Shown here: in pieces, positions 41,702 to 50,853 of the stretch
Numbering within the stretch: the first letter of the stretch is position 1
Layout: the number at the start of each line of letters is the position of its first letter
From: Nitrospira sp.
Lineage (GTDB): Bacteria; Nitrospirota; Nitrospiria; Nitrospirales; Nitrospiraceae
Direction: 5' to 3'
DNA length: 64,000 bases
NCBI GenBank assembly: GCA_005116745.1
Contig: SWDS01000009.1
Location: 187,509 to 251,508, forward strand
The notes under the pieces: generated by a model
What the model was told of the DNA's origin: nothing
The model's input: only the letters and a program-made list of their open reading frames with translations
Database searches by the model: none
Position numbers and translations under genes: made by a program

Positions 41702-42703
41702 TCAGCGCGCATCTCTAAAGACGTTGATCGTGTATGGTCTTGTACCCACTCCATCCTGTGCAATCACGGTAATCGTGAACAAGGTCGTGGTTCCCAAGCC
41801 GAGTGCACTGCTCACGCTTCCGGTTAAGACTCCTGCCGACGCGATCACGGACCCAGCTGCGGACATCACCGCATTCAGATCAGACTTGGTCGCCGTCACC
41901 GTCAGGCTGTCGACGCTGGCGGGGACAGTGACCGTATAGTTCAGTGTGCCGGCAGCAAATCCTGGATTCAGGGTGCCTGCAGTCACCGTCAAGGCCGACA
42001 GTGCGGCATTGCTCGAAGGCAGCGGTCGTTTCACGGTGACTGTGTAGGTCTTTTCAGCGCCACTGGGTGTTTGCACGAGGATGGTAATGAGCGTGTTCGA
42101 CCCTGGGGGCGCCAGCGGTGAAATCTCGCGTGGTTGACCGGAGCTGATTCCTTGTCCATTGATCATCAAGCTGGCATTTGAATCCTGAACCGTCGCAGTG
42201 ACGGTGAGACTGGAGGCATCGGTTGCCACGTCCACGGTGTAGTTCAGCGTGCCCGGTGAAACCCCTGGGGTTAAACTACCTGAGGACACAGTCAGGTTCG
42301 ACAAGATATTGTTGTCCCGGTGCACCGTGATGACGTAGGGGCTTTGACTTCCGCTCTGCTCAGTGAGGGTGATGATGATGAGTGTGTCCAATCCTGGATT
42401 ATTGAGGGGCTTTGAAAGACTTCGGGTCGGGGTCCCATCGATCGTGATGTTGGTGCTGCTATTTTCTGGTGTGGCTGTTACCGTCACGCTTGCGACGGTT
42501 GGCGGTACATGGAGCGTATAGGTGGTGATCGCGCTTGAAAAAGCCGGTTGGAGTCCTGGTTCAGAGACTGACAAGCTAGAGAGCCTGACCTGTGGTCCTT
42601 CCGAGATCGACCCCGCATCTTTGCAGCCGGAGGCACTGAGGACGGCGGTCAGGGAAAGAATACTGGCCAAACATTGTCCCATGACGGTGACTGTACGGTG
42701 CAT
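41702..42703 (-). CDS. Cadherin-like beta-sandwich lipoprotein 1 (three domains)
   Basis: This 333-aa protein has a signal peptide ending SASGC, followed by KDAGSISEG. Three ~95-residue tandem repeats follow, each starting LS.L.V..G.L.P.F and ending PYVITVHR or KTYTVTVKR, the PF12733 cadherin-like beta-sandwich pattern. The second half (two domains) is nearly the same, by eye, as the C-terminal 195 residues of lipoprotein 3. It is probably exposed at the cell surface. It has its own leader with an AAGAAAGTGA ribosome-binding region. Confidence 0.85.
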   Translation of the reverse strand: MHRTVTVMGQCLASILSLTAVLSASGCKDAGSISEGPQVRLSSLSVSEPGLQPAFSSAITTYTLHVPPTVASVTVTATPENSSTNITIDGTPTRSLSKPLNNPGLDTLIIITLTEQSGSQSPYVITVHRDNNILSNLTVSSGSLTPGVSPGTLNYTVDVATDASSLTVTATVQDSNASLMINGQGISSGQPREISPLAPPGSNTLITILVQTPSGAEKTYTVTVKRPLPSSNAALSALTVTAGTLNPGFAAGTLNYTVTVPASVDSLTVTATKSDLNAVMSAAGSVIASAGVLTGSVSSALGLGTTTLFTITVIAQDGVGTRPYTINVFRDAR

Positions 42704-43028
42704 ATGATATCGGTCACTTTCTTAAGTAAGAGGAACAAGCCTATGGATTGGGTGAACCCAAACGGTAGATGTCGCGACTACGAGAGGGTTCAAAATCGGC
42801 CTGTCAGGATTTTCATGAGGCCGAGCAGCTGTTCATTCTATAGCCGATCCAATCAGTCGGGTCAACAGATCAGATCAGAGATATGAAGATTGTGAATGGT
42901 GCGAGAGAGGCGGTTGACGAACAGCCTTGTCTCGCGGGTCTCTCACTCACTGCGGAGACAAATTGCTTTGATGTGTGCGTGAGAGAAAAAGTCTTGTGCT
43001 CGCTCAGGTTTGAAGCGCGGGCTACGGT
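42704..43028. other. Intergenic leader of lipoprotein 1
   Basis: 325 bp with no gene. It holds the shared leader box GACTACGAGAGGGTTC (42776-42791), the paired GGGTTC/GAACCC repeat of the array and the AAGAAAGTGA ribosome-binding region of the minus-strand gene. The rest shows nothing. Confidence 0.55.
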
Positions 43029-44039
43029 CTACCGGCGAGCGCGGATGATAGTGATGGTGTAGGGCGTTGAACTCACACCGTCTTGTGCCGTAACGGTAAT
43101 GTCCGCGTCGGTGCGTTTCCCACTCAGTGGGACGGATACTTGTCCTGTCTGTGTCCCTGCCGCGGCGATCACTGATCCAAACGCGAACATCATCGCATTT
43201 GGATCAGACTTCGTTGCGGAGATGATCACACTGTCCACATTATTAGCCACATCAACTTGGTAGTCCAAGATTCCCGATGCAAAATCTGGATCGAGGGAAC
43301 CTGAGCTCACAGTCAAGCCAGATAGAGCATCGTCGCTCGAAGGGGCCGCTCGTACGACGGTGACGGTATAGGTCCTTGAGGTTCCATTCGGCGCAGTGAC
43401 GACGATCGACACAACCTTCGTTGTTCCTGGGCCGTTGAGTATGATTGTCGCTCGTCCTTCGTTTGGCACATCACCCGATATCACGGCATTTGCATCAGAC
43501 TTGGTTGCGGAGACGGTCACTTCGGTAACAACGGTGGCGACGTTCACACGGTAGTTCTGAGTTCCTGCAGAAAAAGGAGGAGATAAGGTACCTGGCGACA
43601 GGGTCAAACTCCTAAGAGTGTTATCCCCGCCAAGGGTGATCGCTCTCAGGGTCATCGTGTATATCTTGGCTCTTCCATCTGGGGACGTGACGGTCAGTGA
43701 GATATCTTTGGTCGATCCAGGGCCAGGGGGTGAAATCGTTGTTTGTCCGGTGGCTTGCCCTGCTGGGGCAGTGATCGCACCAGACAACACGTCATTCGCA
43801 TCAGACTTCGTTGCCGAGAGGGTGAGGTCAGGAGTGGCACTGGGTAGGTCAACAATGTACCCGGTCGTTTCACTAGCGAACGGAGGTTGGAGCGATGCGC
43901 TGGAGACTGAGAGGCCGGCGAGTTGAGGGCCTGGATCAATCGATCCTGTATCTTGACAGCCATACAGACCCAAGCCCATGGCTCCGGCGAAAAGAGTGAT
44001 GGCCACATGTCGTATTGGGATGAGGTAGAAGCGTTGCAT
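43029..44039 (-). CDS. Cadherin-like beta-sandwich lipoprotein 2 (three domains)
   Basis: This 336-aa protein is taken from the ATG at 44039; the GTG at 44054 lies inside the ribosome-binding site. The signal peptide ends GLGLYGC with canonical LYGC and continues QDTGSIDPG. Three PF12733-like domains follow, linked by GGDNTLRSLTLSPG and PSSDDALSGLTVSSG. Several share the ATKSDANAV and SGAITAPAGQATGQ variant of the repeat seen in lipoprotein 5. The protein ends ITIIRARR. Confidence 0.85.
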   Translation of the reverse strand: MQRFYLIPIRHVAITLFAGAMGLGLYGCQDTGSIDPGPQLAGLSVSSASLQPPFASETTGYIVDLPSATPDLTLSATKSDANDVLSGAITAPAGQATGQTTISPPGPGSTKDISLTVTSPDGRAKIYTMTLRAITLGGDNTLRSLTLSPGTLSPPFSAGTQNYRVNVATVVTEVTVSATKSDANAVISGDVPNEGRATIILNGPGTTKVVSIVVTAPNGTSRTYTVTVVRAAPSSDDALSGLTVSSGSLDPDFASGILDYQVDVANNVDSVIISATKSDPNAMMFAFGSVIAAAGTQTGQVSVPLSGKRTDADITVTAQDGVSSTPYTITIIRARR

Positions 44040-44147
44040 GATGGACCCAATCACTTTCTTGTGCTGCGTAGACTGTTGGGTCCAGCCGCCTGTGTGAACC
44101 AGAAGGGTAGAGGCAGATATTACGAAAGGGTTCCTGAATAGATCTAT

Positions 44148-44173
44148 CCCTACTTGCGTATGGAGAAGTAGGG
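44148..44173. promoter_or_regulatory. Operator-like palindrome CCCTACTT/AAGTAGGG
   Basis: A perfect 8-bp inverted repeat with a 10-bp spacer in the 44040-44372 spacer, upstream of lipoprotein 2. The related CCCCTA/TAGGGG palindrome at 48888-48907 suggests a shared regulator site. The rest of the 333-bp spacer contains the leader box at 44115-44132 and no gene. Confidence 0.4.
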
Positions 44174-44372
44174 CGCGTGCAGGGTGGCCTCTAACTGGCG
44201 GAGGTCAACGGATGGATCGAAAGATTAGGAAGGGTAGCAATGGTGCGAGAGGGAATACCCGTCGGTGATGGAGAGCTATTCCTATGCCGGTTCTCCTTGC
44301 CGTCGTCGGCCTGTTCGTTCACCGGATTTCACAACCCCCTGGGAAAAACCATGAGGGTAACTCGCATGATGT

Positions 44373-45998
44373 CTAGCGAGAATCTCTGAAGACGTTGATC
44401 GTGTACGGTCTTGTAGTCACTCCATCCTGTGCGGTCACGGTAATCGTGAACAGGGTCGTGGTTCCTAAGCCGAGTGCACTGCTCACGCTTCCGGTTGCAA
44501 CGCCTGGTGGGGCGATCACGGACCCTGATGCGGATGCCACTGCATTCGGATCAGACTTGGTCGCCGTTACCGTTAGGCTGTCGACGCTGGCCTGGACGTT
44601 GACCGTATAATTCAGTGTCCCGGCGGCAAAGCTGGGATTCAAGGTGCCTGCGCTCACCGTCAAAGCCGAGAGCGCGGCATCGCTTGATGGCAGCGGTCGT
44701 TTTACGGTGACCGTGTAGGTCTTTTCAGTTCCACTGGGTGCTCGCACGAGGATGGTGATGAGCGTGTCCGATCCTGGGGGCGCCAGCGGAGAAATCTTGC
44801 GTGGTTGACCGGAGCTGATTCCTTGTCCATCAATCATCAAGCTGGCATTTGAATCCTGAACCGTTGCGGTGATGGTGAGACTGGAGACACCGGTGGCTAC
44901 GTCTACGGTGTAGGGCAGCTGGTCCTGAGCAAAGGCAGGAGCCAGGGTGCCTGGTGTCACGCTGAGAGTTTTCAAGTTGTTATCAGCCGAAAGCGCTGCT
45001 CGGTTCATAGTGATGACGTACGGCTGCCGACTGCCATTCTGTGCTATCACGAGAACTTCTATGTCTGTGGGCAAGCCAGGATCTTGAAGGTCGATGGTAC
45101 GTGCCTGACCTGAATTGGCAACTTGTCCATTCACCTGTAGAGTTGAGCTTGATTCCTGTGGAGTTGCGGTCACCACCACGCGGTCAGTGCCGCTGCCGAC
45201 ATTGACCGTATATCTCGTGGTGTTCGCCGTAAAGGAAGGGTCCAGCGTACCCGGCGACACGGTCAGCTTCCCAAGATTGAAATTTCCTCCGAGGGCGGCT
45301 CGCACCACAGTCACAAGGTACGACTTTAGACTCCCATTCGGGGCTGTCACGACAATGGTAATGTCCTTACTCGATCCAGGATCTCCAAGGTCGATGGCAC
45401 GGGCTTGCCCAGAAATAGTGCCCTGGCCATCCACGTCGAGCGCCGCTGTTGGGTCCTGAAGAGTTGCGGTGACGCTGACTCGAGCCGTGCCGCTGCCGAC
45501 CTGTGCCGTATACTTTGTTGTGCCAGCCCTAAACGCAGGGTTGAGGGGGCCCGGCGACAGGGATAAACTTCGGAGATCGGTATTGCTTGAGGCCGGTCTG
45601 GTTACAATGACCACATACGTGGTCTGCGCTCCGCTTTGGTCCGTGATGCGGATAAAGATGCTCTTCGTCGAGGGGGCCGAATCTAACGTGACTGAGATCC
45701 CCTGGGCAGTGCCGGCCGGCTGCCCATCGATCGTCATCGAGGCAGTGCTACTTTCAGGGGTGGCTCTTACTATGACACTGCTATCGGTCGTCGATATCGT
45801 GGCTCGGTAATCCGTGACGTTGGAGGAAAAAGCCGGTTGAAGGGCTCCAGGAGGGGTGACCGCTAAGCTAGAGAGTCTTACGGGTGGCCCTTCCGAGACT
45901 GTGGCGGAATCGCCACACCCATACGTGCCCAAACCAAGTGCGATAAAAACAATGGCGGCTAGGTATTGCACGGCAATGGTGAACGGACGTCCCATCAT
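44373..45998 (-). CDS. Cadherin-like beta-sandwich lipoprotein 3 (five domains)
   Basis: This 541-aa protein is taken from the ATG at 45998. The signal peptide ends GLGTYGC (Thr at -3, a weak lipobox) and continues GDSATVSEG. Five tandem PF12733-like domains of ~95-100 residues follow. Domains 4-5 are nearly identical to domains 2-3 of lipoprotein 1, while domains 1-3 differ. Both proteins end TTRPYTINVFRD-type. It lies in the same orientation as its neighbours with its own leader. Confidence 0.85.
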   Translation of the reverse strand: MMGRPFTIAVQYLAAIVFIALGLGTYGCGDSATVSEGPPVRLSSLAVTPPGALQPAFSSNVTDYRATISTTDSSVIVRATPESSTASMTIDGQPAGTAQGISVTLDSAPSTKSIFIRITDQSGAQTTYVVIVTRPASSNTDLRSLSLSPGPLNPAFRAGTTKYTAQVGSGTARVSVTATLQDPTAALDVDGQGTISGQARAIDLGDPGSSKDITIVVTAPNGSLKSYLVTVVRAALGGNFNLGKLTVSPGTLDPSFTANTTRYTVNVGSGTDRVVVTATPQESSSTLQVNGQVANSGQARTIDLQDPGLPTDIEVLVIAQNGSRQPYVITMNRAALSADNNLKTLSVTPGTLAPAFAQDQLPYTVDVATGVSSLTITATVQDSNASLMIDGQGISSGQPRKISPLAPPGSDTLITILVRAPSGTEKTYTVTVKRPLPSSDAALSALTVSAGTLNPSFAAGTLNYTVNVQASVDSLTVTATKSDPNAVASASGSVIAPPGVATGSVSSALGLGTTTLFTITVTAQDGVTTRPYTINVFRDSR

Positions 45999-46240
45999 GC
46001 GGCGGTCACTTTCCCTTAATACGTGAAGTGATGAGCCTGTGTACTCTGGCGAACCCAAACGCTAAGGCGGAAACGACGGGAGGGTTCGAGTGTCTACTGA
46101 GGCGAAGCAGGAGTGACAGATATAGCCAATCCGACCGGTGAGGTCAAGACGTCAAATTGGGCGAGTAAAACTGGTGCGTCGGAGTTAGTTGCTGCCGAAA
46201 CAGTCGCGCTGTCGGTGTGGCCAACACCGTGCCCCAGGGG

Positions 46241-48784
46241 CTATGGCCCAGGGGCTACGGTGTCGATGGTCACAGTCAAGGACGCACTCTGGGGAGATTC
46301 AAGGCCCCCTGCATTAGTCACGGTACTGGTAATTGTGTGTACCCCGTCACTCAATGCTGCTGTCGGTGTGAGGGTATTGGCGCCCGAGTCAAATCCTTGC
46401 TTGGCTATGCTCCCATCAACATAGAGGGTTGGGGTTTCTCCTGCTGCTGGCTGGGCCACGGTGAAGCTCGGCGCTGTGACGTTAGTGACGTTGTCATCCT
46501 TACTAGTGCCCGGGGCACACACAGCAGGATCAGGAATACCAGGTTCACAGGAGTCATCCTCTGGTATCAGGTCCGGTGCACTTGTCGGTGCTGGTGGTGA
46601 AGCGGGCGCTGGTTGGTTGACGGTAATGGAGTACGTCTTATCATTGCTGTTTGGCGCAATCACACGAACGTCTATTTCGGTTTGGGATGGGCCAGTTGGG
46701 AGAGAGATGGAACGGGAGCTCCCCCCTTGTCCATTGATCGTCACGCTTGCGCTTGAATCCTGGGGAGTGGCGGTCACAGTGATATTGGTATCGCTGCTGC
46801 CGACGTTGTTTACGGCATAGTCAGTCCTAGTCCTGGTTGCGCTAAACGGGGGACTCAGGGTGCCCGGTGATACGGTCAATGCCGACAGATTGTTGTTTCC
46901 ACCAAGGGCGGCACGCTCGACAGTGACGGCATAGGGTTTCTGGCTGCTATTGGGTGCGGTCACTACGATATTGATCAAGGTATTCAATCCTGCTCCATTC
47001 AACGTAATGGAACGGCCCTGACCAGACGTAGCGGGTGTCCCATTCACGGTGATCGTTGCATTAGGATCCTGCCGCGTAGGCGTGACCGTTATGCTGGATA
47101 CACTGCTCCCCACCTCCACCGTATAGCTCAGATCGTTTGCATTGAAGGTAGCGTCCAAGGAACCTGGTGATACGGTTAGCGCCGACAGATTGTTATTCCC
47201 ACCAAGGGCGGCACGATTGATACCCACTGTGTAAGTTCTCTGAGTGCCGTTCTGTGCCGTCACAATAATAATGACGGAGGTGTTCGAACCCGCTGGACCC
47301 AATTGAATGGTTTGAGCTTGTCCGGAGGTGGAGGGTTGTCCATTGACGGTCATGCTGGCAGTGCCATCCTGCACCCTGGGCGTGACTGTCACGCTGGTCA
47401 CGGTGCTCGCCACATTCACCGTATAGCTCGTTCTGTTCGCGCTAAAAGTCGGGTTCAAGGTCCCCGGTGAAACGGTCAAGCTCTGCAGAGTATTGTTACT
47501 GGAGACTCCACGACTCACAGTAATCAAATAGCTTTTCGCATTTCCGTTCTGTGCCGTTACGACGATGGGGACGTTAGTGTCTTGACCTGCAGGGTTGAGG
47601 GATACTGTGCGGGACTGCCCTGAGCCGATGGCTTGCCCATTCACCGTCATTGTGGCAGTGGAATCGTCGGGAGTAGGAGTTACATTGATGGTTCCGACGT
47701 TGTTGGCCACATCGACTGTATAGGTTAGTAGGCCCTCATCGAATGAGGGGGTCAGGGTCCCGGGCGACACAGTTAAGATCCTGAGGTTGTTGTTTCCATT
47801 ACGGGCGGCACGGTTGATACCCACTGTGTAGGTTTTCTGGGTGCCGTTCTGTGCTGTCACAGTAATAATGATAGGTGTGTTCGAACCCTCTGCACCCAAC
47901 TGAATAGTTCGAGCTTGGCCGGAGTTGGTGCCTTGCCCATTCACGGTCATTGTTGCAGCAGGATCTTGCACCCTGGGCGTGACGGTGATGTTGACCACGG
48001 TGCTCGCCACATTCACTGTATAGCCCGTCCGGCTCGCAAGAAAGGCGCGGTCCAGGGTGCCTGGTGATACAGTCAAACCCTGCAAGTTATTATTACCGGA
48101 TACTCCACGACTCACCGTTACCTGGTATGTTTTCGGGGTTCCGTTCTGCGCGGTCACAACAATCGGGATGTTAGTGGGTTGGCCTGCAGGATTGAGAGTT
48201 ACCGTACGGGCCTGCCCGGAGTTGGTGGCTTGTCCATTCACCGTCATCGTCGCGGCTGGATCGGAAAGCGTGGGGGTCACTCTGATACTTCCGACAGTAT
48301 TGGCAACGTCGACTGAATAGTTGAGATCGTTCGCAGTGAATTCGGAATCCAGGGTCCCGGGCGACACGCTCAGGTCTTGTAACGAGTTGTTCCCAGTTAA
48401 GCCAGCTCTCACGAAAAGGACAGTGTAGGTTCTCGAATTCGTGCCTGTCTCTGACACGACGATGTTCACGGGAGTTGTTATCCCCGCCGCGCCCAGCGGA
48501 ATCACGCTGCTGGTCGTGGCCTGTCCGTTGATCGTCACGCTGTCGCCAGCCACAGCAGGCTGAGCGGTTATGGTCGCGCTCGTGATGTTGTTGGAAATAT
48601 CAACAGTGTATTGGGTGGTTCCCCCGCTGAAAGCTGGTTGGAGCGTGCCGGGGTCGACCGTCAGGCTCGCAAGTTCCACCACGGGGTTTACCGTCGCTGA
48701 GTCGCCACAGCCATAGGCGATCACACCGATCACAAGGAGAAACGCGGCAGCGAGATACTGTCTCACGACGGTCAAGGTACGCAT
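46241..48784 (-). CDS. Cadherin-like beta-sandwich lipoprotein 4 (seven domains plus Ig-like tail)
   Basis: This 847-aa protein is taken from the ATG at 48784. The signal peptide ends VIAYGC (Ala at -3) then GDSATVNPV. Seven cadherin-like domains follow, with domains 2-3 and 4-5 forming an A-B-A'-B' pattern (VSRGVS then GINRAA ends). A proline-rich linker with two cysteines (DSCEPG, AVCAPG) leads to an Ig-like domain ending LTVTIDTVAPGP. The stop codon lies in a 14-bp tandem duplication (46233-46260), and the same frame is open for 48 codons beyond it, so the C-terminus may be truncated. Confidence 0.82.
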   Translation of the reverse strand: MRTLTVVRQYLAAAFLLVIGVIAYGCGDSATVNPVVELASLTVDPGTLQPAFSGGTTQYTVDISNNITSATITAQPAVAGDSVTINGQATTSSVIPLGAAGITTPVNIVVSETGTNSRTYTVLFVRAGLTGNNSLQDLSVSPGTLDSEFTANDLNYSVDVANTVGSIRVTPTLSDPAATMTVNGQATNSGQARTVTLNPAGQPTNIPIVVTAQNGTPKTYQVTVSRGVSGNNNLQGLTVSPGTLDRAFLASRTGYTVNVASTVVNITVTPRVQDPAATMTVNGQGTNSGQARTIQLGAEGSNTPIIITVTAQNGTQKTYTVGINRAARNGNNNLRILTVSPGTLTPSFDEGLLTYTVDVANNVGTINVTPTPDDSTATMTVNGQAIGSGQSRTVSLNPAGQDTNVPIVVTAQNGNAKSYLITVSRGVSSNNTLQSLTVSPGTLNPTFSANRTSYTVNVASTVTSVTVTPRVQDGTASMTVNGQPSTSGQAQTIQLGPAGSNTSVIIIVTAQNGTQRTYTVGINRAALGGNNNLSALTVSPGSLDATFNANDLSYTVEVGSSVSSITVTPTRQDPNATITVNGTPATSGQGRSITLNGAGLNTLINIVVTAPNSSQKPYAVTVERAALGGNNNLSALTVSPGTLSPPFSATRTRTDYAVNNVGSSDTNITVTATPQDSSASVTINGQGGSSRSISLPTGPSQTEIDVRVIAPNSNDKTYSITVNQPAPASPPAPTSAPDLIPEDDSCEPGIPDPAVCAPGTSKDDNVTNVTAPSFTVAQPAAGETPTLYVDGSIAKQGFDSGANTLTPTAALSDGVHTITSTVTNAGGLESPQSASLTVTIDTVAPGP

Positions 48785-48887
48785 GGCGATGTAGTCTCTT
48801 TCTCCAGAGGCGTGATGTGGCAGGTCCATTAGCATGAACCTCAATATAAATGGGTTGGATAATACGAAACTGCTAAAGGTTGGTCTA

Positions 48888-48907
48888 CCCCTACTTTGGT
48901 ATAGGGG
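48888..48907. promoter_or_regulatory. Operator-like palindrome CCCCTA/TAGGGG
   Basis: A perfect 6-bp inverted repeat with an 8-bp spacer, upstream of lipoprotein 4 in the 48785-48981 gap. The leader box (TAATACGAAAC) lies at 48859-48870. Compare 44148-44173. Confidence 0.4.
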
Positions 48908-48981
48908 AAATAGGACACGTCCTTATGGACCATCCTCGGATCATGATGGAGCGAAGCGGTCTAGGCGGATTTGAAGCGTCG

Positions 48982-50619
48982 CTAGAAGAATGCGCGAGTG
49001 ATCGTCACAGAGTATATCTTTGAGTCTCCATTCGGAGCCGTGACAGTGATCGATACTGTTCTGGGAAACAGTGGTATGAGTAGAAAGGTCTCTTGACCTA
49101 TTGGAACCCCGGTCCCGGCTGTTAGGTCACCTGACATCACGGCATTCGAGTCGGATTTTGTGGCCGAGACGGTCACGCTGTCGACACTGAATGGAACATC
49201 CAGTGTGTAGATCGTGGTATTGGCAGCAAAGTCAGGAACCAAGGGGGCTCCTGTCACAGTCAATGCCGCCAGGTTGGCGTCGCTCGATGGCGCCGCTCGG
49301 TTTACTGTGACGGTATATGTTTGAAAGGTTCCACTTGGTGCAGTGACGGTGATCGATATCGAGGTGGGTGTTCCTGCTCCGTTCAGAGAAATGGTTGCTT
49401 GACCGGTCCCTTGCCCTGCTCCAGGATCTGCGATCGACCCGGACAGAACAGCATTTGGATCCGATTTGGTTGCCGTGACAGTCACTTCCGTGACGTCGGT
49501 GGCTACGTTTACCGTGTAGGGTAAGTTGTTCGCATTAAAATCTGGAGCCAACGGTTGCACCACGGCATTCGCTGTTACCGTCAAGGCCGACAGATTATTG
49601 TTGCTCGATGCGGCGCGATTTACGGTGATGGTGTAGGGTTTAGAGGCTCCACTGGGTGCAGTGACGGTGATCGATACCACCTTGCTTGTCCCTGGCCCAT
49701 CGAGCGGGATGGTCGCTTGGCCTGTGGCAATTCCAGTTCCGGCTGTGACGTCACCGGACATCACGGCATTTGCATCGGCCTTGGTTGCCGAAACATCAAC
49801 GCTGGTGACAGTGGTTTCCACATTTACCGTGTAGCTCAGTGTATTCGCAGCAAAGGTGGGGTCTAGGGTACCCGGCGTTACGCTCAAGGCCGACAGATTA
49901 TTGTTGCTCGAAGGCGCCGCTCGGTTCACCGTGATACGGTAGGTGTTTGCGCTGCCATTCGGAGCGGTTACGGTGATTGTCACAGGGGTGGAGGTCCCTG
50001 GCACGCCAAGTGCATTGGTGGCTTGTCCTGTCGCGACTCCTGCCCCTGCAGTTAGCGAGCCAGTCATCATGGCATTCGAGTCTGATTTAGTTGCGGAGAC
50101 GGTCATGCTGGTGACGGTGGTTGCCACGTTCACCGTGTAATCCAAGGTGCTCGATGTAAAGGTGGGAGTCAAGGAGCCTGGTGTCACCGTTAAGGCGGAC
50201 AGATTGTTGTCGCTCGATAGGAGTCTCGTAACCGTGACGGTATAGGTGGTCTCAAGTCCAGTCTGTGTTTCCACCACAATGAGGATGGTCGTGGTCGATC
50301 CCGGAGAGCCGAGCGCGACAGATCGTCCCTGCCCCGCAGCGGTTACAATCCCATTGATCGTGACCGTGGCCGTATTGTCTTTGGGGACGGCGGTCACGGT
50401 GACGCTGGTCGCGGATGTCGGCGCATTGACCGCGTAGTTCGTGGTATTGGCCAAAAACCCAGGTTGGAGGGTTCCAGGGGTGACCGTCAGGTTGGACAAG
50501 GGTGCTGCGACGTCTTCCGATACCGACGCCGTGTCTGCGCAGCCGTAGGCACTTAAGCCGATGACAAGGAACAGGGCAGTGACGAGCCATTGTCCTGGGG
50601 ATATGAAGTTCTGTTTCAT
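48982..50619 (-). CDS. Cadherin-like beta-sandwich lipoprotein 5 (five domains)
   Basis: This 545-aa protein is taken from the ATG at 50619. The signal peptide ends GLSAYGC (Ala at -3) then ADTASVSED. Five PF12733-like domains follow with linkers such as PSSNNNLSALSVTPG. Domains 2-5 carry the ATKSDSNAVMSGDLTAGTG variant in place of the NGQ...SGQAR variant used in lipoproteins 3 and 4, showing two repeat subtypes in the array. It ends YSVTITRAFF. It is probably a surface-exposed lipoprotein. Confidence 0.85.
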   Translation of the reverse strand: MKQNFISPGQWLVTALFLVIGLSAYGCADTASVSEDVAAPLSNLTVTPGTLQPGFLANTTNYAVNAPTSATSVTVTAVPKDNTATVTINGIVTAAGQGRSVALGSPGSTTTILIVVETQTGLETTYTVTVTRLLSSDNNLSALTVTPGSLTPTFTSSTLDYTVNVATTVTSMTVSATKSDSNAMMTGSLTAGAGVATGQATNALGVPGTSTPVTITVTAPNGSANTYRITVNRAAPSSNNNLSALSVTPGTLDPTFAANTLSYTVNVETTVTSVDVSATKADANAVMSGDVTAGTGIATGQATIPLDGPGTSKVVSITVTAPSGASKPYTITVNRAASSNNNLSALTVTANAVVQPLAPDFNANNLPYTVNVATDVTEVTVTATKSDPNAVLSGSIADPGAGQGTGQATISLNGAGTPTSISITVTAPSGTFQTYTVTVNRAAPSSDANLAALTVTGAPLVPDFAANTTIYTLDVPFSVDSVTVSATKSDSNAVMSGDLTAGTGVPIGQETFLLIPLFPRTVSITVTAPNGDSKIYSVTITRAFF

Positions 50620-50853
50620 AGAACGCCGATCACTTTCTTGTGATGGAGGAGTGACGGACTGGTTCATGCTTATACAGCCTGACTGTAGGTGCTGATACTA
50701 CGAGAGAGGTCGTATTCGGTCGAGCCCTACATAGGTAAGGGTTTGCCGTCATTGTGAGGCGAAGAGGCTAGCTGCTGAACCTATGATTGCATGGCGGTGG
50801 CATTGCCATTGTCGGTCGGCGCGCGTGTGTAGGATATGCTTCGCGTTGAGCGG

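Noticed and set aside
13456-46260. Amber codon reassignment or suppression, because in-frame TAG splits the IS30 transposase, the YgiT remnant and follows lipoprotein 4
   Set aside because: TAG also ends normal genes here (for example the MNT gene), and the affected genes are mobile, degraded or have a local duplication, so ordinary mutation is enough.
41702-50619. CRISPR array or tandem DNA repeat for the periodic sequence
   Set aside because: The ~300-bp period is protein-coding, maintained at the amino-acid level, with no short direct repeats and unique spacers.
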